NCBI RefSeq assembly: GCF_000161935.1
Contig: NZ_GG698804.1
Span: forward strand, 1-64,000
From: Limosilactobacillus coleohominis 101-4-CHN
GTDB lineage: Bacteria > Bacillota > Bacilli > Lactobacillales > Lactobacillaceae
Length of the DNA stretch: 64,000 nucleotides
Direction: 5' to 3'
In this document: piece by piece, positions 54,954 to 63,956 of the stretch
How the letters are laid out: each line of letters starts with the position of its first letter
Position numbering within the stretch: the first letter of the stretch is position 1
Program-made: the position numbers and the translations under genes
Notes under the pieces: model-generated
What the model was told of the DNA's origin: nothing
What the model saw: only the letters and a program-made list of their open reading frames with translations
Database searches by the model: none

Positions 54954-56174
54954 CTAAAGTAATTCAGCAAAGACATCCTCGTTTTGATTGAGAAATTCAT
55001 CACCAGCGTGAATCTTAGTGACTTTAATTCCATCAAGCGAACGTTGCATTAAGCCATTAATATCCAAGACCTGCTCATACTTTTGCGCCCGATCAATCCG
55101 TGGCTTGGTCTTTGGAGAAGGTGGTGTAAAGACTGTACAACAATCTTCATATGGCAAAATCGATAAATCATAAGTACCAATTTCTTCGGCAATCTTAATA
55201 ATCTCCGTTTTATCATACGACAAGACGGGTCGTAAAACCGGTAAATTAGTAACTTCCTCAATGGTCCGCATACTTTCCATCGTCTGGGAAGCAACTTGAC
55301 CAAGGGATTCACCATTAAAGACCGCTAATCCCTTCCGCCGGTTAGCAATTTCCACCGCTAATCGCAACATCAAGCGCCGTTGAATGGTCATTAAATAACC
55401 TTCCGGGACCTTTTCCTTAACCGTTTCTTGAATTTCAGTAAACGGGACTTCAATAAAGTTAATACTTCCACAATAATGTGCCAACTTACCCGTTAATTCT
55501 TTGGCTTTCGCAAGGGCTTGTTCACTGGTATATGGTGGACTATAAAAATGGACCATTTCTAGTGAAACACCACGTTTTAATGCTAGGTAAGCAGCTACTG
55601 GAGAATCAATTCCGCCAGAAAGCATCATCATCCCTTTGCCAGCCGTACCAACTGGTAATCCACCAGCACCCTTGATGACTTTACTACTTAAATAGATCCC
55701 ATCTAGTCGAATATCCACCCATACCGTGATCTCCGGGTGATGAACATCCACCGTCAATTGATCACCAAAGTGGTCTAAAATGAACCCACCCAATTCTCGA
55801 TTCATTTGAAAAGTATCCATTTCAAAGTGGTGGTCACTTCGCTTGGTTTCCACTTTAAAAGTTGCAGGTTCAGTAATCTGATCAGCCAGCATTTTCTTTG
55901 CAGCGTCACAAACTGCCTCATAATCTTTAGCAACTTTTAATACCGGTGAGAAAGTTTGAATTCCAAAAACTTTTTTCAAGTGACTCATCACTTTGGTACT
56001 ATTCTCACCATTTAAAATCACGTGTAACCGGTCAGGATTAGGATGAACTTTCACTTTGGGAAATTTATGAAGCGCATCCCGCACGTTGGTACCTAACCGA
56101 TCAATAAAATGGCGCTTATTCCGCCCCTTCGTAGACAGTTCACCATAGCGAACCATTATTTCATCGTATTGCAT
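54954..56174 (-). CDS. thiI: tRNA 4-thiouridine synthetase ThiI
   Basis: 406 residues. A ferredoxin-like and THUMP N-terminal part (about 1-165) is followed by the PP-loop ATPase with [21 protein letters not shown]. The rhodanese domain of the Escherichia coli enzyme is absent, as usual in Firmicutes; the cysteine pair region is near [11 protein letters not shown]. It transfers sulfur to U8 of tRNA. It follows the cysteine desulfurase by 9 bases. Confidence 0.96.
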   Translation of the reverse strand: MQYDEIMVRYGELSTKGRNKRHFIDRLGTNVRDALHKFPKVKVHPNPDRLHVILNGENSTKVMSHLKKVFGIQTFSPVLKVAKDYEAVCDAAKKMLADQITEPATFKVETKRSDHHFEMDTFQMNRELGGFILDHFGDQLTVDVHHPEITVWVDIRLDGIYLSSKVIKGAGGLPVGTAGKGMMMLSGGIDSPVAAYLALKRGVSLEMVHFYSPPYTSEQALAKAKELTGKLAHYCGSINFIEVPFTEIQETVKEKVPEGYLMTIQRRLMLRLAVEIANRRKGLAVFNGESLGQVASQTMESMRTIEEVTNLPVLRPVLSYDKTEIIKIAEEIGTYDLSILPYEDCCTVFTPPSPKTKPRIDRAQKYEQVLDINGLMQRSLDGIKVTKIHAGDEFLNQNEDVFAELL

Positions 56175-56183
56175 AGCCGCCTC

Positions 56184-57332
56184 CTAATCTAAAATCTTTT
56201 TAAAACCTGCATACAGCTCATCAAAGGTTTGGTTAAACTGTTCAGCTTCTGCCAACGTATTCTGATCCCCCAAGCTAACCCTTACTGCGCATTCCGCAAT
56301 ATTTTGCGGTACCTTCATTGCAGACAAGGTGCTCGTTTCCGTGTCCTTTTTGGACGAACATGCACTGGTCGTGGAAAGATAAATTCCTTGATCTTCAAAG
56401 GCATGTACAACAGTTTCACCACGTACACCAACAATTGCAAAACACAAAATGTGCGGAGCAAATCCAGCGTCATTTTTAGAGAACACTTTAACATGAGGAA
56501 AATCTTTTAGATGGTCCATGATCCGCTGCTTAACTTCTCTTTCCCGCTGAACCGTCACGGTCTCCTTTTCCTTCATTAACCGAATGGCTTTGGCCATTGC
56601 CGCATCACCAGGAGTATTCTCGGTACCACCACGAAGGCCCTGTTCCTGGCCACCACCATTAACCAGTGGCATTAGCTGACGGCCATTCTTTTTATATACA
56701 AAACCAGTTCCGCGTGGCGCGTGAAATTTATGTCCAGAGAACGTTGCAAAGTCCACCCGATCACTAAAGACAACATCATCTAATCCCTTACCAATCGCTT
56801 GCACCGCATCTACCATAAAGTGAATCCGTGGATAATTATTCAAAATTTTGCCAATTTCTTTAATCGGTTGGACCGTCCCAATTTCATTATTGACGGCCAT
56901 AATCGAAACCATAATCGTATCAGGACGAATCGCCTCTTGAACTGCTGCTGGATCTACCCGTCCCTCGCCATCAACAGGAAGGTAGGTAACATCAAACCCT
57001 AATTCTTCCAATTGGTGAAGCGAATTTCTCACGGCTGCATGTTCAACCGAACTAGTAATGATATGCTTACCAAACTGCTGTTTTGCTAACGCGGTTCCCT
57101 TAATAACCCAGTTATCACCTTCGCTACCACCACTCGTAAACACAATTTCTCCTGGTTGGACACTGAATAAATCAGCAATCTGTTTGCGTGATTGCTGCAA
57201 AAGGTTCCATGCAGTTTCTCCTAAATTATGCAAGCTCGACGGATTTCCCCAAATCTTTTGACTAACCGTATTATAAGTCGTCAAAGCTTCCGGGCTAATC
57301 TGCGTCGTTGCACTGTTATCGAAATAGATCAA
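56184..57332 (-). CDS. Cysteine desulfurase (NifS/IscS family, ThiI partner)
   Basis: 382 residues. PLP fold: MIYFDNSATTQISPEAL, SVEHAAVRN, DAVQAIGK, the lysine in FSGHKFHAPRGTGF, and the active cysteine loop TTSACSSKKDTETS. It takes sulfur from cysteine for ThiI-dependent tRNA thiolation, as NifZ does in Bacillus. The active-site loop is long, the group II-independent (class I) type. The pair forms an operon. Confidence 0.95.
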   Translation of the reverse strand: MIYFDNSATTQISPEALTTYNTVSQKIWGNPSSLHNLGETAWNLLQQSRKQIADLFSVQPGEIVFTSGGSEGDNWVIKGTALAKQQFGKHIITSSVEHAAVRNSLHQLEELGFDVTYLPVDGEGRVDPAAVQEAIRPDTIMVSIMAVNNEIGTVQPIKEIGKILNNYPRIHFMVDAVQAIGKGLDDVVFSDRVDFATFSGHKFHAPRGTGFVYKKNGRQLMPLVNGGGQEQGLRGGTENTPGDAAMAKAIRLMKEKETVTVQREREVKQRIMDHLKDFPHVKVFSKNDAGFAPHILCFAIVGVRGETVVHAFEDQGIYLSTTSACSSKKDTETSTLSAMKVPQNIAECAVRVSLGDQNTLAEAEQFNQTFDELYAGFKKILD

Positions 57333-57410
57333 ACTAATCCCCCTTTTCCCTTACCAATTTCTAATCATCGTTTGATTATAACAAACATTACTTACTATTG
57401 GTAACTAAAA

Positions 57411-57460
57411 AAGCGATTTCTCAATCCGTAATTATTCCATTACTGAGTTGAATCGCCCTT
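57411..57460 (-). terminator. Terminator after ezrA
   Basis: AAGCGATT (57411-57418) pairs with AATCGCC (57451-57457) with further partial pairing inside, and the minus strand continues in six T. It lies in the 139-base gap between ezrA and the desulfurase gene, which holds nothing else recognisable. Confidence 0.7.
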
Positions 57461-57471
57461 ATTATTTAGTT

Positions 57472-59172
57472 TTAATTCTTCATTTGTTGGTAATAATCCT
57501 TTTCAATTCGTTTAAACGAACCAGCTTCCGCTTCTTCCAGAGCCGTACCGATCGTTTCCAATGCCGCTGAATATTCGTGGCGGTTGAATAATTCCTGAGC
57601 CTTTTGAATATCTTGGTCAATCGTATCATTGGTCGTACTTAACCGATTGGCATACTGAATCATCCGCTCAGTCAAAGCAGCGCTATCACGTAAATTATCG
57701 GTTTTATCATGTAATGTTTCCAAATCATCTTGGACAATTAACAATTGTTTCGTAATATCTTCCATATTAATTTGCTGTTGGTTCATCGCAGTTGATAATT
57801 TGGTAATTTCATCACTCACCACAAAGAAATAGTCTAAGTAATCTTGTGGAATTCCAGGTAGGTTTAAACTTTCCACACGGCGTTTGGTTGCACGAATATC
57901 GGTAACAAACCGTTGTAATGCCTTCCGTGCACGTTGTTCATCAGCTTGCAAACCTGCTACACCATCATTAATGGACTTCTGTTGCTTTTCAATCTCTAGC
58001 AGATTGTTTTCTAACTTTTGCTGACGTTCCCAGATAACACTAAAAATCGCCGTATGCTTATCAAGCATTGCTTGATCATCCTGACACTGCTTAGCAATAT
58101 CCTTTAATTGTTCATCCAACTGTCGCGTATCCGAAATTTCATCATTATTCAATGTATAGCTATTACTCAACCGTTGTAACTCATTCATTAATTCCTGATT
58201 TTGCTTTTGTGTATGGTTCAAATGATCCATCACTTTTGGTTGGTGCTTTTCTGCCAACGGTTTGGCATCTAGTTCCTTTTGCATGACATCATATAAATGG
58301 TCAATTTTTTGTGCTAGGTTTTGATTAGCCTGTTTCACTGGGGCGATATTTAAATTCGTGAGTTTTTTCAGCGCCATTTGGCGTTCTTTTTCCAACTGCT
58401 CAACTTGTTGATCAATGTCATCTTCAGTAAAATGATAATCTTGAGCTGCTAACTTTTGATAACCACTTTGCAATTCCTTCAACTGATCTGGAAAAACCGC
58501 ATATAAGGGACGATATAAGCCAGGAATCTCTTGAATCAGCTTTTTAAATGCAGCTGTCCGTTCTTGCAAATCATTCAATAGTTCCTGTGCAGCCTCGTGA
58601 TCTCCACGGCGGGCAATCTCAGCAAAGTGTTCATACTTTTTCTCTAAGTTGACGAGCCGTTTTTGTAATTCATCTTGACTATCACCATAGTCAAAGGCTT
58701 TTTCATCTAGCGTCCGGCCAAACTGATTATACTGCTGACGCAATTCCTTAATTGCCTCATCCTGAGCTTTGACTGCATGGTTAAGGTCATCAACCTGTCT
58801 TTGCAGTTTCTGCTCCTCTGTAGTAAGCGCCGTTACCAGAGCACGCAGTTCATTTACCTGTTGATTGGTGCTAAACACACTCGTTCCATGTAAATTAGTC
58901 TGAATATCCTTCACCAATTGCTGCGCTTCTTGGTACTTGCCCGCAAAGTTGTTATCGTAATCTTTACGCAGTGCCGTAAATTTTTTGAGAGATTCCCCCA
59001 TTAAACTTTCCAAATGCACTGGTGCTAATTCCTTTGCCAACCGATCAGCATTTAAATTCTCTAATTGTTCCGTTAATTCTTTAATCATCGAATTAATTCG
59101 TCGTTGATAAAAGAAAATCACGGCTAATACAATTAATGCAATGATTAAAATACCAATTAAAATTTGCAACAT
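57472..59172 (-). CDS. ezrA: Septation ring formation regulator EzrA
   Basis: About 566 residues. One N-terminal helix (LQILIGILIIALIVLAVIFFY) then almost entirely coiled coil (for example NADRLAKELAPVHLESLMGE, EQLEKERQMALKKL), ending in the C-terminal EYSAALETIGTALEEAE patch that binds FtsZ in Bacillus EzrA. It restrains FtsZ ring formation away from mid-cell. The frame extends to 59232, but the start at 59172 has AGGTGGG upstream; the longer start overlaps what looks like a promoter (TATAAT). Confidence 0.94.
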   Translation of the reverse strand: MLQILIGILIIALIVLAVIFFYQRRINSMIKELTEQLENLNADRLAKELAPVHLESLMGESLKKFTALRKDYDNNFAGKYQEAQQLVKDIQTNLHGTSVFSTNQQVNELRALVTALTTEEQKLQRQVDDLNHAVKAQDEAIKELRQQYNQFGRTLDEKAFDYGDSQDELQKRLVNLEKKYEHFAEIARRGDHEAAQELLNDLQERTAAFKKLIQEIPGLYRPLYAVFPDQLKELQSGYQKLAAQDYHFTEDDIDQQVEQLEKERQMALKKLTNLNIAPVKQANQNLAQKIDHLYDVMQKELDAKPLAEKHQPKVMDHLNHTQKQNQELMNELQRLSNSYTLNNDEISDTRQLDEQLKDIAKQCQDDQAMLDKHTAIFSVIWERQQKLENNLLEIEKQQKSINDGVAGLQADEQRARKALQRFVTDIRATKRRVESLNLPGIPQDYLDYFFVVSDEITKLSTAMNQQQINMEDITKQLLIVQDDLETLHDKTDNLRDSAALTERMIQYANRLSTTNDTIDQDIQKAQELFNRHEYSAALETIGTALEEAEAGSFKRIEKDYYQQMKN

Positions 59173-59329
59173 ATCATTAAACCCACCTAAAATATCATAA
59201 CCAAATTTACTAAGATTGTGAAAATCTGACATCGCTTCAAATTATATCATAAATTATAATTTTTTTACCGTTCAGTCGGATAATGCTTGTCGATTTAAAA
59301 GTTTCATTTTAATATCAAGCAAGATTGCA

Positions 59330-59358
59330 TTGACTAGGGAGCATCACTATAGTATGAT
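59330..59358 (+). promoter_or_regulatory. Promoter of rpsD
   Basis: -35 TTGACT (59330-59335) and -10 TATGAT (59353-59358) with 17-base spacing, about 175 bases upstream of the rpsD start. Confidence 0.78.
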
Positions 59359-59365
59359 AGTTTTT

Positions 59366-59531
59366 GTGTAAAATAATGCAGCAGTAAGGAGCAAGCTCGT
59401 CAACATGGTGATGCCGTTTAGGTGTTTTTAGTAACCCGGCTGCGAGGGTGAACGATCCAATCATCATGCACGAATGTGACCTTACAATCGGATTATTTTA
59501 CTCCAACTAATAATATTGGAGGAATTTATTT
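59366..59531 (+). promoter_or_regulatory. rpsD: rpsD leader RNA (S4 autoregulation)
   Basis: The untranslated region between the rpsD promoter and its ribosome site (GGAGG, 59519) is about 160 bases and structured, with GTAAGGAGCAAGCTCG and GGTGAACGATCCAATC segments. Firmicute rpsD genes have a pseudoknotted leader bound by S4 itself to repress translation. The match is by position and structure, not a tested fold. Confidence 0.6.
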
Positions 59532-60140
59532 ATGTCTCGTTATACAGGTCCAAGTTGGCGTTTATCTCGTCGCCTTGGTGTTTCACTTTCAGGTACTGGT
59601 AAGGAATTAGCTCGGCGTCCATACGCTCCTGGTGATCATGGTAATGATCGCCGTGGTAGCTTATCTGAATACGGTACTCAATTACGTGAAAAGCAAAAGC
59701 TTCGTTTCATGTACGGTTTGACTGAACGTCAATTCCGGAACCTCTTCAAGCGTGCCGGTAAGATCAAGGAAGGTACTCACGGTACTAACTTCATGGTTCT
59801 TTTGGAACGTCGGCTGGATAACATGGTTTACCGTTTAGGTTTGGCTACTACCCGTCGTCAAGCACGTCAATTGGTTAACCACGGTCACATTACCGTTGAT
59901 GGCAAACGCGTTGACATTCCTTCATATGAAGTTTCAGTTGACCAAGTAATTGGTGTTCGCGAAAAGTCCAAGGACTTAGACATTATCAAGAACGCAGTTG
60001 ATGCTGTGGTTGCTCGTCCTTCATATGTTGAATTTGATGCTGATAAGCTTGAAGGTAAGTTAGTTCGCCTTCCAGCACGTGAAGATATGAACGCTGATAT
60101 TGATGAAGCTCTGATCGTTGAATTCTACAACAAGCTTTAA
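59532..60140 (+). CDS. rpsD: 30S ribosomal protein S4
   Basis: 202 residues, S4 of the zinc-free type. It begins [18 protein letters not shown], has [20 protein letters not shown] and the S4 RNA-binding domain with [27 protein letters not shown]. It helps start 30S assembly and binds its own mRNA leader. It is transcribed alone, divergent from ezrA, the usual place in this group. Confidence 0.99.
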   Translation: MSRYTGPSWRLSRRLGVSLSGTGKELARRPYAPGDHGNDRRGSLSEYGTQLREKQKLRFMYGLTERQFRNLFKRAGKIKEGTHGTNFMVLLERRLDNMVYRLGLATTRRQARQLVNHGHITVDGKRVDIPSYEVSVDQVIGVREKSKDLDIIKNAVDAVVARPSYVEFDADKLEGKLVRLPAREDMNADIDEALIVEFYNKL

Positions 60141-60156
60141 TCATCATATCCATATC

Positions 60157-60188
60157 AAAAAGATCGGGATTCATTCCCGGTCTTTTTT
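60157..60188 (+). terminator. Terminator after rpsD
   Basis: AAAAGATCGGGA and TCCCGGTCTTTT pair (one G-T) with a short loop and continue in T7. Confidence 0.88.
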
Positions 60189-60225
60189 TGTTACAATAGC
60201 CTTATTATAAAGGAGTGCTGGTAAT

Positions 60226-60687
60226 ATGACTGAAGAACATTCAAACGTGGAACAACGACTTCAAAATGGAATCTATGGTTCTCCGAAAATTAAACCTGAT
60301 GAACAACGTCGCTACCTTGGCACGTTTCGTGAACGAGTGTGGTTAACAATGTCCGTTGCTGAGGTACAACAACAAGATTGGTCTGATGCCCTTCGCCAAG
60401 AACTCACTGTTCATCCTGATAGTTTGGTTATCATTAATGGTAATATTGACGACTCGCTTACCCGTAACTACCTGACGGTCGCCAATACCGCAAATGTGCA
60501 ATTTACGATTAAGACCGGGACCGAAACTAAAACTGGCGATGATGATCTGGCCGTAATTGTGACGGATCATAAAGCAGTTTACCAATCGCCGGTAGATGTC
60601 AGCAAAAAGTATGGTAAGCAATCACCTCAAGATGATCACCAAACTAAACACCACCCATCATTTTTAAAAAGAATTTTTCATCTCTAG
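60226..60687 (+). CDS. DUF1694 (YueI-like) protein
   Basis: 153 residues. The N-terminal block QNGIYGSPKIKPDEQRRYLG, then TFRERVWLTMS, is the DUF1694 signature; the rest is alpha/beta, ending in a His-rich, positive tail. Function unknown; YueI is a small cytoplasmic protein in Bacillus. It lies 15 bases before rarA, so they are probably cotranscribed. Ribosome site AAAGGAG. Confidence 0.9.
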   Translation: MTEEHSNVEQRLQNGIYGSPKIKPDEQRRYLGTFRERVWLTMSVAEVQQQDWSDALRQELTVHPDSLVIINGNIDDSLTRNYLTVANTANVQFTIKTGTETKTGDDDLAVIVTDHKAVYQSPVDVSKKYGKQSPQDDHQTKHHPSFLKRIFHL

Positions 60688-60702
60688 AAAGGAGGCTTGC
60701 AT

Positions 60703-61980
60703 GTGGAACCGTTAGCCTATCGAATGCGTCCTCGAACAATTGAAGAAGTGGTTGGTCAACAACACTTGGTGGGCCCTGGGAAAATCATCTGGCGGATGGT
60801 CCAAGCTAAGATGCTTTCGTCAATGATTCTCTACGGACCACCCGGCACTGGAAAAACCAGTATTGCAAGTGCCATCGCCGGTTCTACTAAGTATGCTTTT
60901 CGTACCCTGAATGCCGCTACCGATACCAAGAAGGATCTCCAAATTGTGGTGGAAGAAGCAAAGATGAGTGGAACTGTGATCTTACTGCTGGATGAAATCC
61001 ATCGGTTGGATAAGGCCAAACAGGATTTTCTCTTACCCCATTTAGAAAGTGGTAAAATCATCCTCATCGGTGCGACAACAGAGAATCCATATATTAACAT
61101 CAACCCAGCCATTCGGAGTCGGACGCAAATTTTTGAAGTCCATCCCCTTAAAACTAATGAAATGCGCGTGGCTGTTGAACGTGCTCTTCAGGATCCAGAA
61201 CGGGGCCTCGGTAAATTACCCATTCAAATTGATGACGATGCAGAAACCCAATTGTTAACTGCCACCAATGGTGATTTACGGAGTGCTCTAAATGGGCTTG
61301 AGTTAGCTGCTAAATCCACCCCACCCAATGACGCGGGTCAAATTCATTTAACCCTGCCCATCATCGAAGAAAGTGTTCAGAAACGGAGCCTCGTTGCTGA
61401 TAAAAATGGTGATGGCCATTATGATACCGTTTCTGCGTTTCAAAAGTCGATTCGCGGAAGTGATGTCGACGCTGCCCTTCACTACCTTGCACGACTTATT
61501 GAAGCGGGTGATTTGCCAAGTATTGCTCGACGGCTTAGTGTAATTGCCTATGAAGATGTTGGGTTAGCCAATCCTCCCGCTTGTGAACGAACCATTCTTG
61601 CTATTCAAGCGGCCGAACGATTAGGGTTCCCTGAAGGACGGATTCCACTCGCTAATGCGGTCATTGAACTTTGTCTGTCACCTAAATCTAATTCGGCCAT
61701 CATGGCTATTGATGCTGCCTTATCACGGCTTCATCAGGGGCACTATGGTAGGATTCCAGATCATCTCAAAGATGCTCATTATCAAGGTGCTGCCAAGCTT
61801 GGCCACGGTACTGATTATAAATATCCGCATGACTACCCTGAAGATTGGGTTCGTCAACAATACTTACCGACAGCCATTAAAGATGATCAATATTATCATC
61901 CGAAGCACAATGGGCGCTTTGAAACGGCCTACGCAAAACAATATCAGGCATTGCGCAACGCTCAGGGAAAACAGTCTTAA
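60703..61980 (+). CDS. rarA: Replication-associated recombination protein A (RarA/MgsA)
   Basis: About 425 residues. AAA+ ATPase: PLAYRMRPRTIEEVVGQQHL, Walker A LYGPPGTGKTSIA, Walker B LLDEIHRLDK, sensor 1 IGATTENPYI, and the MgsA C-terminal domain with GSDVDAALHYLARLIEAGD and YEDVGLANPPA. It acts at stalled replication forks. TTG 60697 is too close to the ribosome site; GTG 60703 has GGAGG with 7-base spacing and is preferred. The 6S RNA candidate follows directly. Confidence 0.96.
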   Translation: MEPLAYRMRPRTIEEVVGQQHLVGPGKIIWRMVQAKMLSSMILYGPPGTGKTSIASAIAGSTKYAFRTLNAATDTKKDLQIVVEEAKMSGTVILLLDEIHRLDKAKQDFLLPHLESGKIILIGATTENPYININPAIRSRTQIFEVHPLKTNEMRVAVERALQDPERGLGKLPIQIDDDAETQLLTATNGDLRSALNGLELAAKSTPPNDAGQIHLTLPIIEESVQKRSLVADKNGDGHYDTVSAFQKSIRGSDVDAALHYLARLIEAGDLPSIARRLSVIAYEDVGLANPPACERTILAIQAAERLGFPEGRIPLANAVIELCLSPKSNSAIMAIDAALSRLHQGHYGRIPDHLKDAHYQGAAKLGHGTDYKYPHDYPEDWVRQQYLPTAIKDDQYYHPKHNGRFETAYAKQYQALRNAQGKQS

Positions 61981-62009
61981 TTGCACATCCTTTAATAATA
62001 TGCTAGGAT
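61981..62009 (+). promoter_or_regulatory. Promoter of the 6S RNA candidate
   Basis: -35 TTGCAC (61981-61986) and -10 TAGGAT (62004-62009) with 17-base spacing, immediately after the rarA stop codon. Confidence 0.6.
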
Positions 62010-62015
62010 TTGAGT

Positions 62016-62213
62016 AAGGGAATTCTATTGTGTACGCTTTGTTCATTTCACAGGTTTGCCTTACAACCATTTTGTATCGGGGTCAGCGTTAACACAGTGG
62101 ACAACATGCCCTTTCATTCGGTAGTTGAAAATTGTGCACCAGATCCCACCTGTCTTAACTACAGGTCAACACTGTCGAACAGATAACGGCATAAACGGAG
62201 TTCTCCGTACATA
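62016..62213 (+). ncRNA. ssrS: 6S RNA (SsrS) candidate
   Basis: No protein fits this gap, which has its own promoter and terminator. The RNA would be about 195 bases and folds as a rod: CTATTGTGTACG near the 5' end pairs with CGTACATAG near the 3' end (with a 3-base bulge), ACAGGT pairs with ACCTGT, and GGGGTC with GATCCC, leaving an open middle, the shape of 6S RNA. 6S binds sigma-A RNA polymerase. The location after rarA matches Bacillus, where a 6S gene is next to the rarA homologue. Not confirmed by model search. Confidence 0.72.
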
Positions 62214-62214
62214 G

Positions 62215-62243
62215 AGAGGCTGATATATATCAGCCTCTTTTTG
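62215..62243 (+). terminator. Terminator after the 6S RNA candidate
   Basis: AGAGGCTGATAT (62215-62226) and ATATCAGCCTCT (62227-62238) form a perfect 12-bp palindrome followed by T5. Confidence 0.88.
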
Positions 62244-62316
62244 TTTGAGCGTTTCTTTACGAAGATTGCAAAAATGGTGTAAAATAATGGTAACAAATGT
62301 ACAGGAGGTTGTTATC

Positions 62317-62799
62317 ATGGTTGTACAACAATATCGGCGTATTCTAGTTCCAGTTGATGGTTCCGAAGAAGCTGAATTAGCTTTCAAGAAGTCAGTAGCC
62401 GTTGCCAAGCGAAATGGTGATGAAACTGAACTCCACCTGCTTCACGTTATCGATACCCGGGCTTTCCAAAACATTTCTAGTTTTGACAGTTCAATGGTTG
62501 AACAAGTAACTAAGACTGCTAAGAAGACCCTTGATGAATATGTAGATTATGCAAAGAAGCAAGGTGTTGCTAAGGTTAGCTACACCATTGAATATGGGGC
62601 ACCAAAGACAATCATTGCCCGTGATGTTCCCCAAAAATTAAATGCTGATTTGATTATGATTGGGGCCACTGGTTTAAATGCCGTTGAACGAATTCTAATC
62701 GGTTCAGTAACTGAATTCGTAACGCGGACCGCAGTTTGTGATGTCATGGTCATTCGGACTAATTTGGACAACAAGCCAGTAGCAGTTCCTAAAAAGTAA
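62317..62799 (+). CDS. Universal stress protein (UspA family)
   Basis: 160 residues. The Usp fold: YRRILVPVDGSEEAELAFKK at the start, VIDTRAF, and the ATP-binding motif GATGLNAVERILIGSVTEFV (G-2x-G-9x-G-S/T type) in the last third. These proteins are induced under stress; ligand and role here are not shown. The frame is open to 62245, but CAGGAGG lies 8 bases before the ATG at 62317. Confidence 0.96.
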   Translation: MVVQQYRRILVPVDGSEEAELAFKKSVAVAKRNGDETELHLLHVIDTRAFQNISSFDSSMVEQVTKTAKKTLDEYVDYAKKQGVAKVSYTIEYGAPKTIIARDVPQKLNADLIMIGATGLNAVERILIGSVTEFVTRTAVCDVMVIRTNLDNKPVAVPKK

Positions 62800-62820
62800 A
62801 GTAAACTAAGCTAAATAATA

Positions 62821-62872
62821 AAAAATGAGGATAACGATTTCACATCAAGTGATTTTCGTTATCCTCATTTTT
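62821..62872. terminator. Bidirectional terminator between usp and the HTH-TPR gene
   Basis: AAAAATGAGGATAACGA (62821-62837) and TCGTTATCCTCATTTTT (62856-62872) form a perfect 17-bp stem with A and T tracts on the two sides, between convergent genes. Confidence 0.9.
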
Positions 62873-62878
62873 TTAATT

Positions 62879-63700
62879 TTAACCAATCTTTTTAACGAGA
62901 TCCTGATCATCAGCTGCTAAGGCCACATTTTTAGCGATCACCATTGAATCCTTGGCTGCTTGCCGTTGTCCACCCACCATCTGGGCTTGGGCAATCAGGT
63001 AATAATAATTATCTAACAGGAAGAATGATTCATTTTCCCGACAAATCTTAATCCCGCGCTGAGCCATTTTAATTGCATCTTTCCATTGCTTCAAACTAAT
63101 GTATAATTCAGCGATGTTACGGTAAATTACTTGCCATTGACGTTGTCCACCAGTCATTTGTTTTTCGTCGATTAAGCTAACCGCCCTTTGAACAAATTTA
63201 AGTGCTCGCGCTTGGTTATTTAACTTTTCATAGGCGATTGCCATTCCGACTGTTGTTAAAGCCCAGTAGATATTAGCACTCATGGTTGAAAATTGTGTCA
63301 AAATCAATTCAAAATTAAAAATCGCATCATCAACCTGGTCTGTTTCAACCTGGTACATTCCAACCAAGTAGTAATAACGCTGCTTATCAAATTCATTTTC
63401 CAAATTTTTAACTTTGATCTTCGTCAGCATTTTCTTGGCATCGGCATAATTTTCGTGAACGACAGCATTTTCAATTTGATCGAATAATAGCGTCATTGAA
63501 TTATTGTCATCTTCAACAATTTCACTAACGTCAATATCCAGTCGGCCACAAATTGCCGTCAAAATATTCATCTTCGGAATTCGATCTTGTTTTTCCATCA
63601 AACTGATCGTCGCCTGAGTACAAATTCCTACTGAAAGCGCAGTTTGTGAAAGTCCCCGCTTTCGACGGATATTACGTAGCTTCTCTCCTTTTAATTTCAT
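62879..63700 (-). CDS. HTH-TPR transcriptional regulator (RRNPP-like)
   Basis: About 273 residues. An N-terminal Xre-type helix-turn-helix (about 5-65, KLKGEKLRNIRRKRGLSQ, then ATISLMEKQDRIPK) is followed by about 200 residues of helical repeats like TPRs (for example VGMAIAYEKLNNQARALKFV, YRNIAELYISLKQWKDAIKM). This layout is that of RRNPP peptide-sensing regulators (Rgg, PlcR, NprR), but no partner peptide gene is seen next to it. The frame reaches 63730; the ATG at 63700 has AGAAGGGG upstream. Confidence 0.88.
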   Translation of the reverse strand: MKLKGEKLRNIRRKRGLSQTALSVGICTQATISLMEKQDRIPKMNILTAICGRLDIDVSEIVEDDNNSMTLLFDQIENAVVHENYADAKKMLTKIKVKNLENEFDKQRYYYLVGMYQVETDQVDDAIFNFELILTQFSTMSANIYWALTTVGMAIAYEKLNNQARALKFVQRAVSLIDEKQMTGGQRQWQVIYRNIAELYISLKQWKDAIKMAQRGIKICRENESFFLLDNYYYLIAQAQMVGGQRQAAKDSMVIAKNVALAADDQDLVKKIG

Positions 63701-63927
63701 ACGATCCCCTTCTAACATTAAAATATTCAAATTATCCTACGATAATTTAGTAATATTAATCAAACTCATCAATATGCCAATTAATTTAACAAATGACCTA
63801 TCTCCTGCTTAACTATTTCTAATTTTATAACTTTACTTACGAAATGTTAAGAATTATTGCTAATTATTTAATATTACAATTAATTAACAAACGATAAGAA
63901 CCACTCGATAACTAAATCATAAATAAA

Positions 63928-63956
63928 ACTACGATTATATGAAATACAATCGTAGT
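63928..63956 (-). terminator. Terminator-like hairpin at the right edge
   Basis: ACTACGATT (63928-63936) and AATCGTAGT (63948-63956) pair perfectly; the minus strand continues TTTTATTTATG. It probably ends a minus-strand gene beyond the window. Positions 63731-63927 are AT-rich with no gene recognised. Confidence 0.5.
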
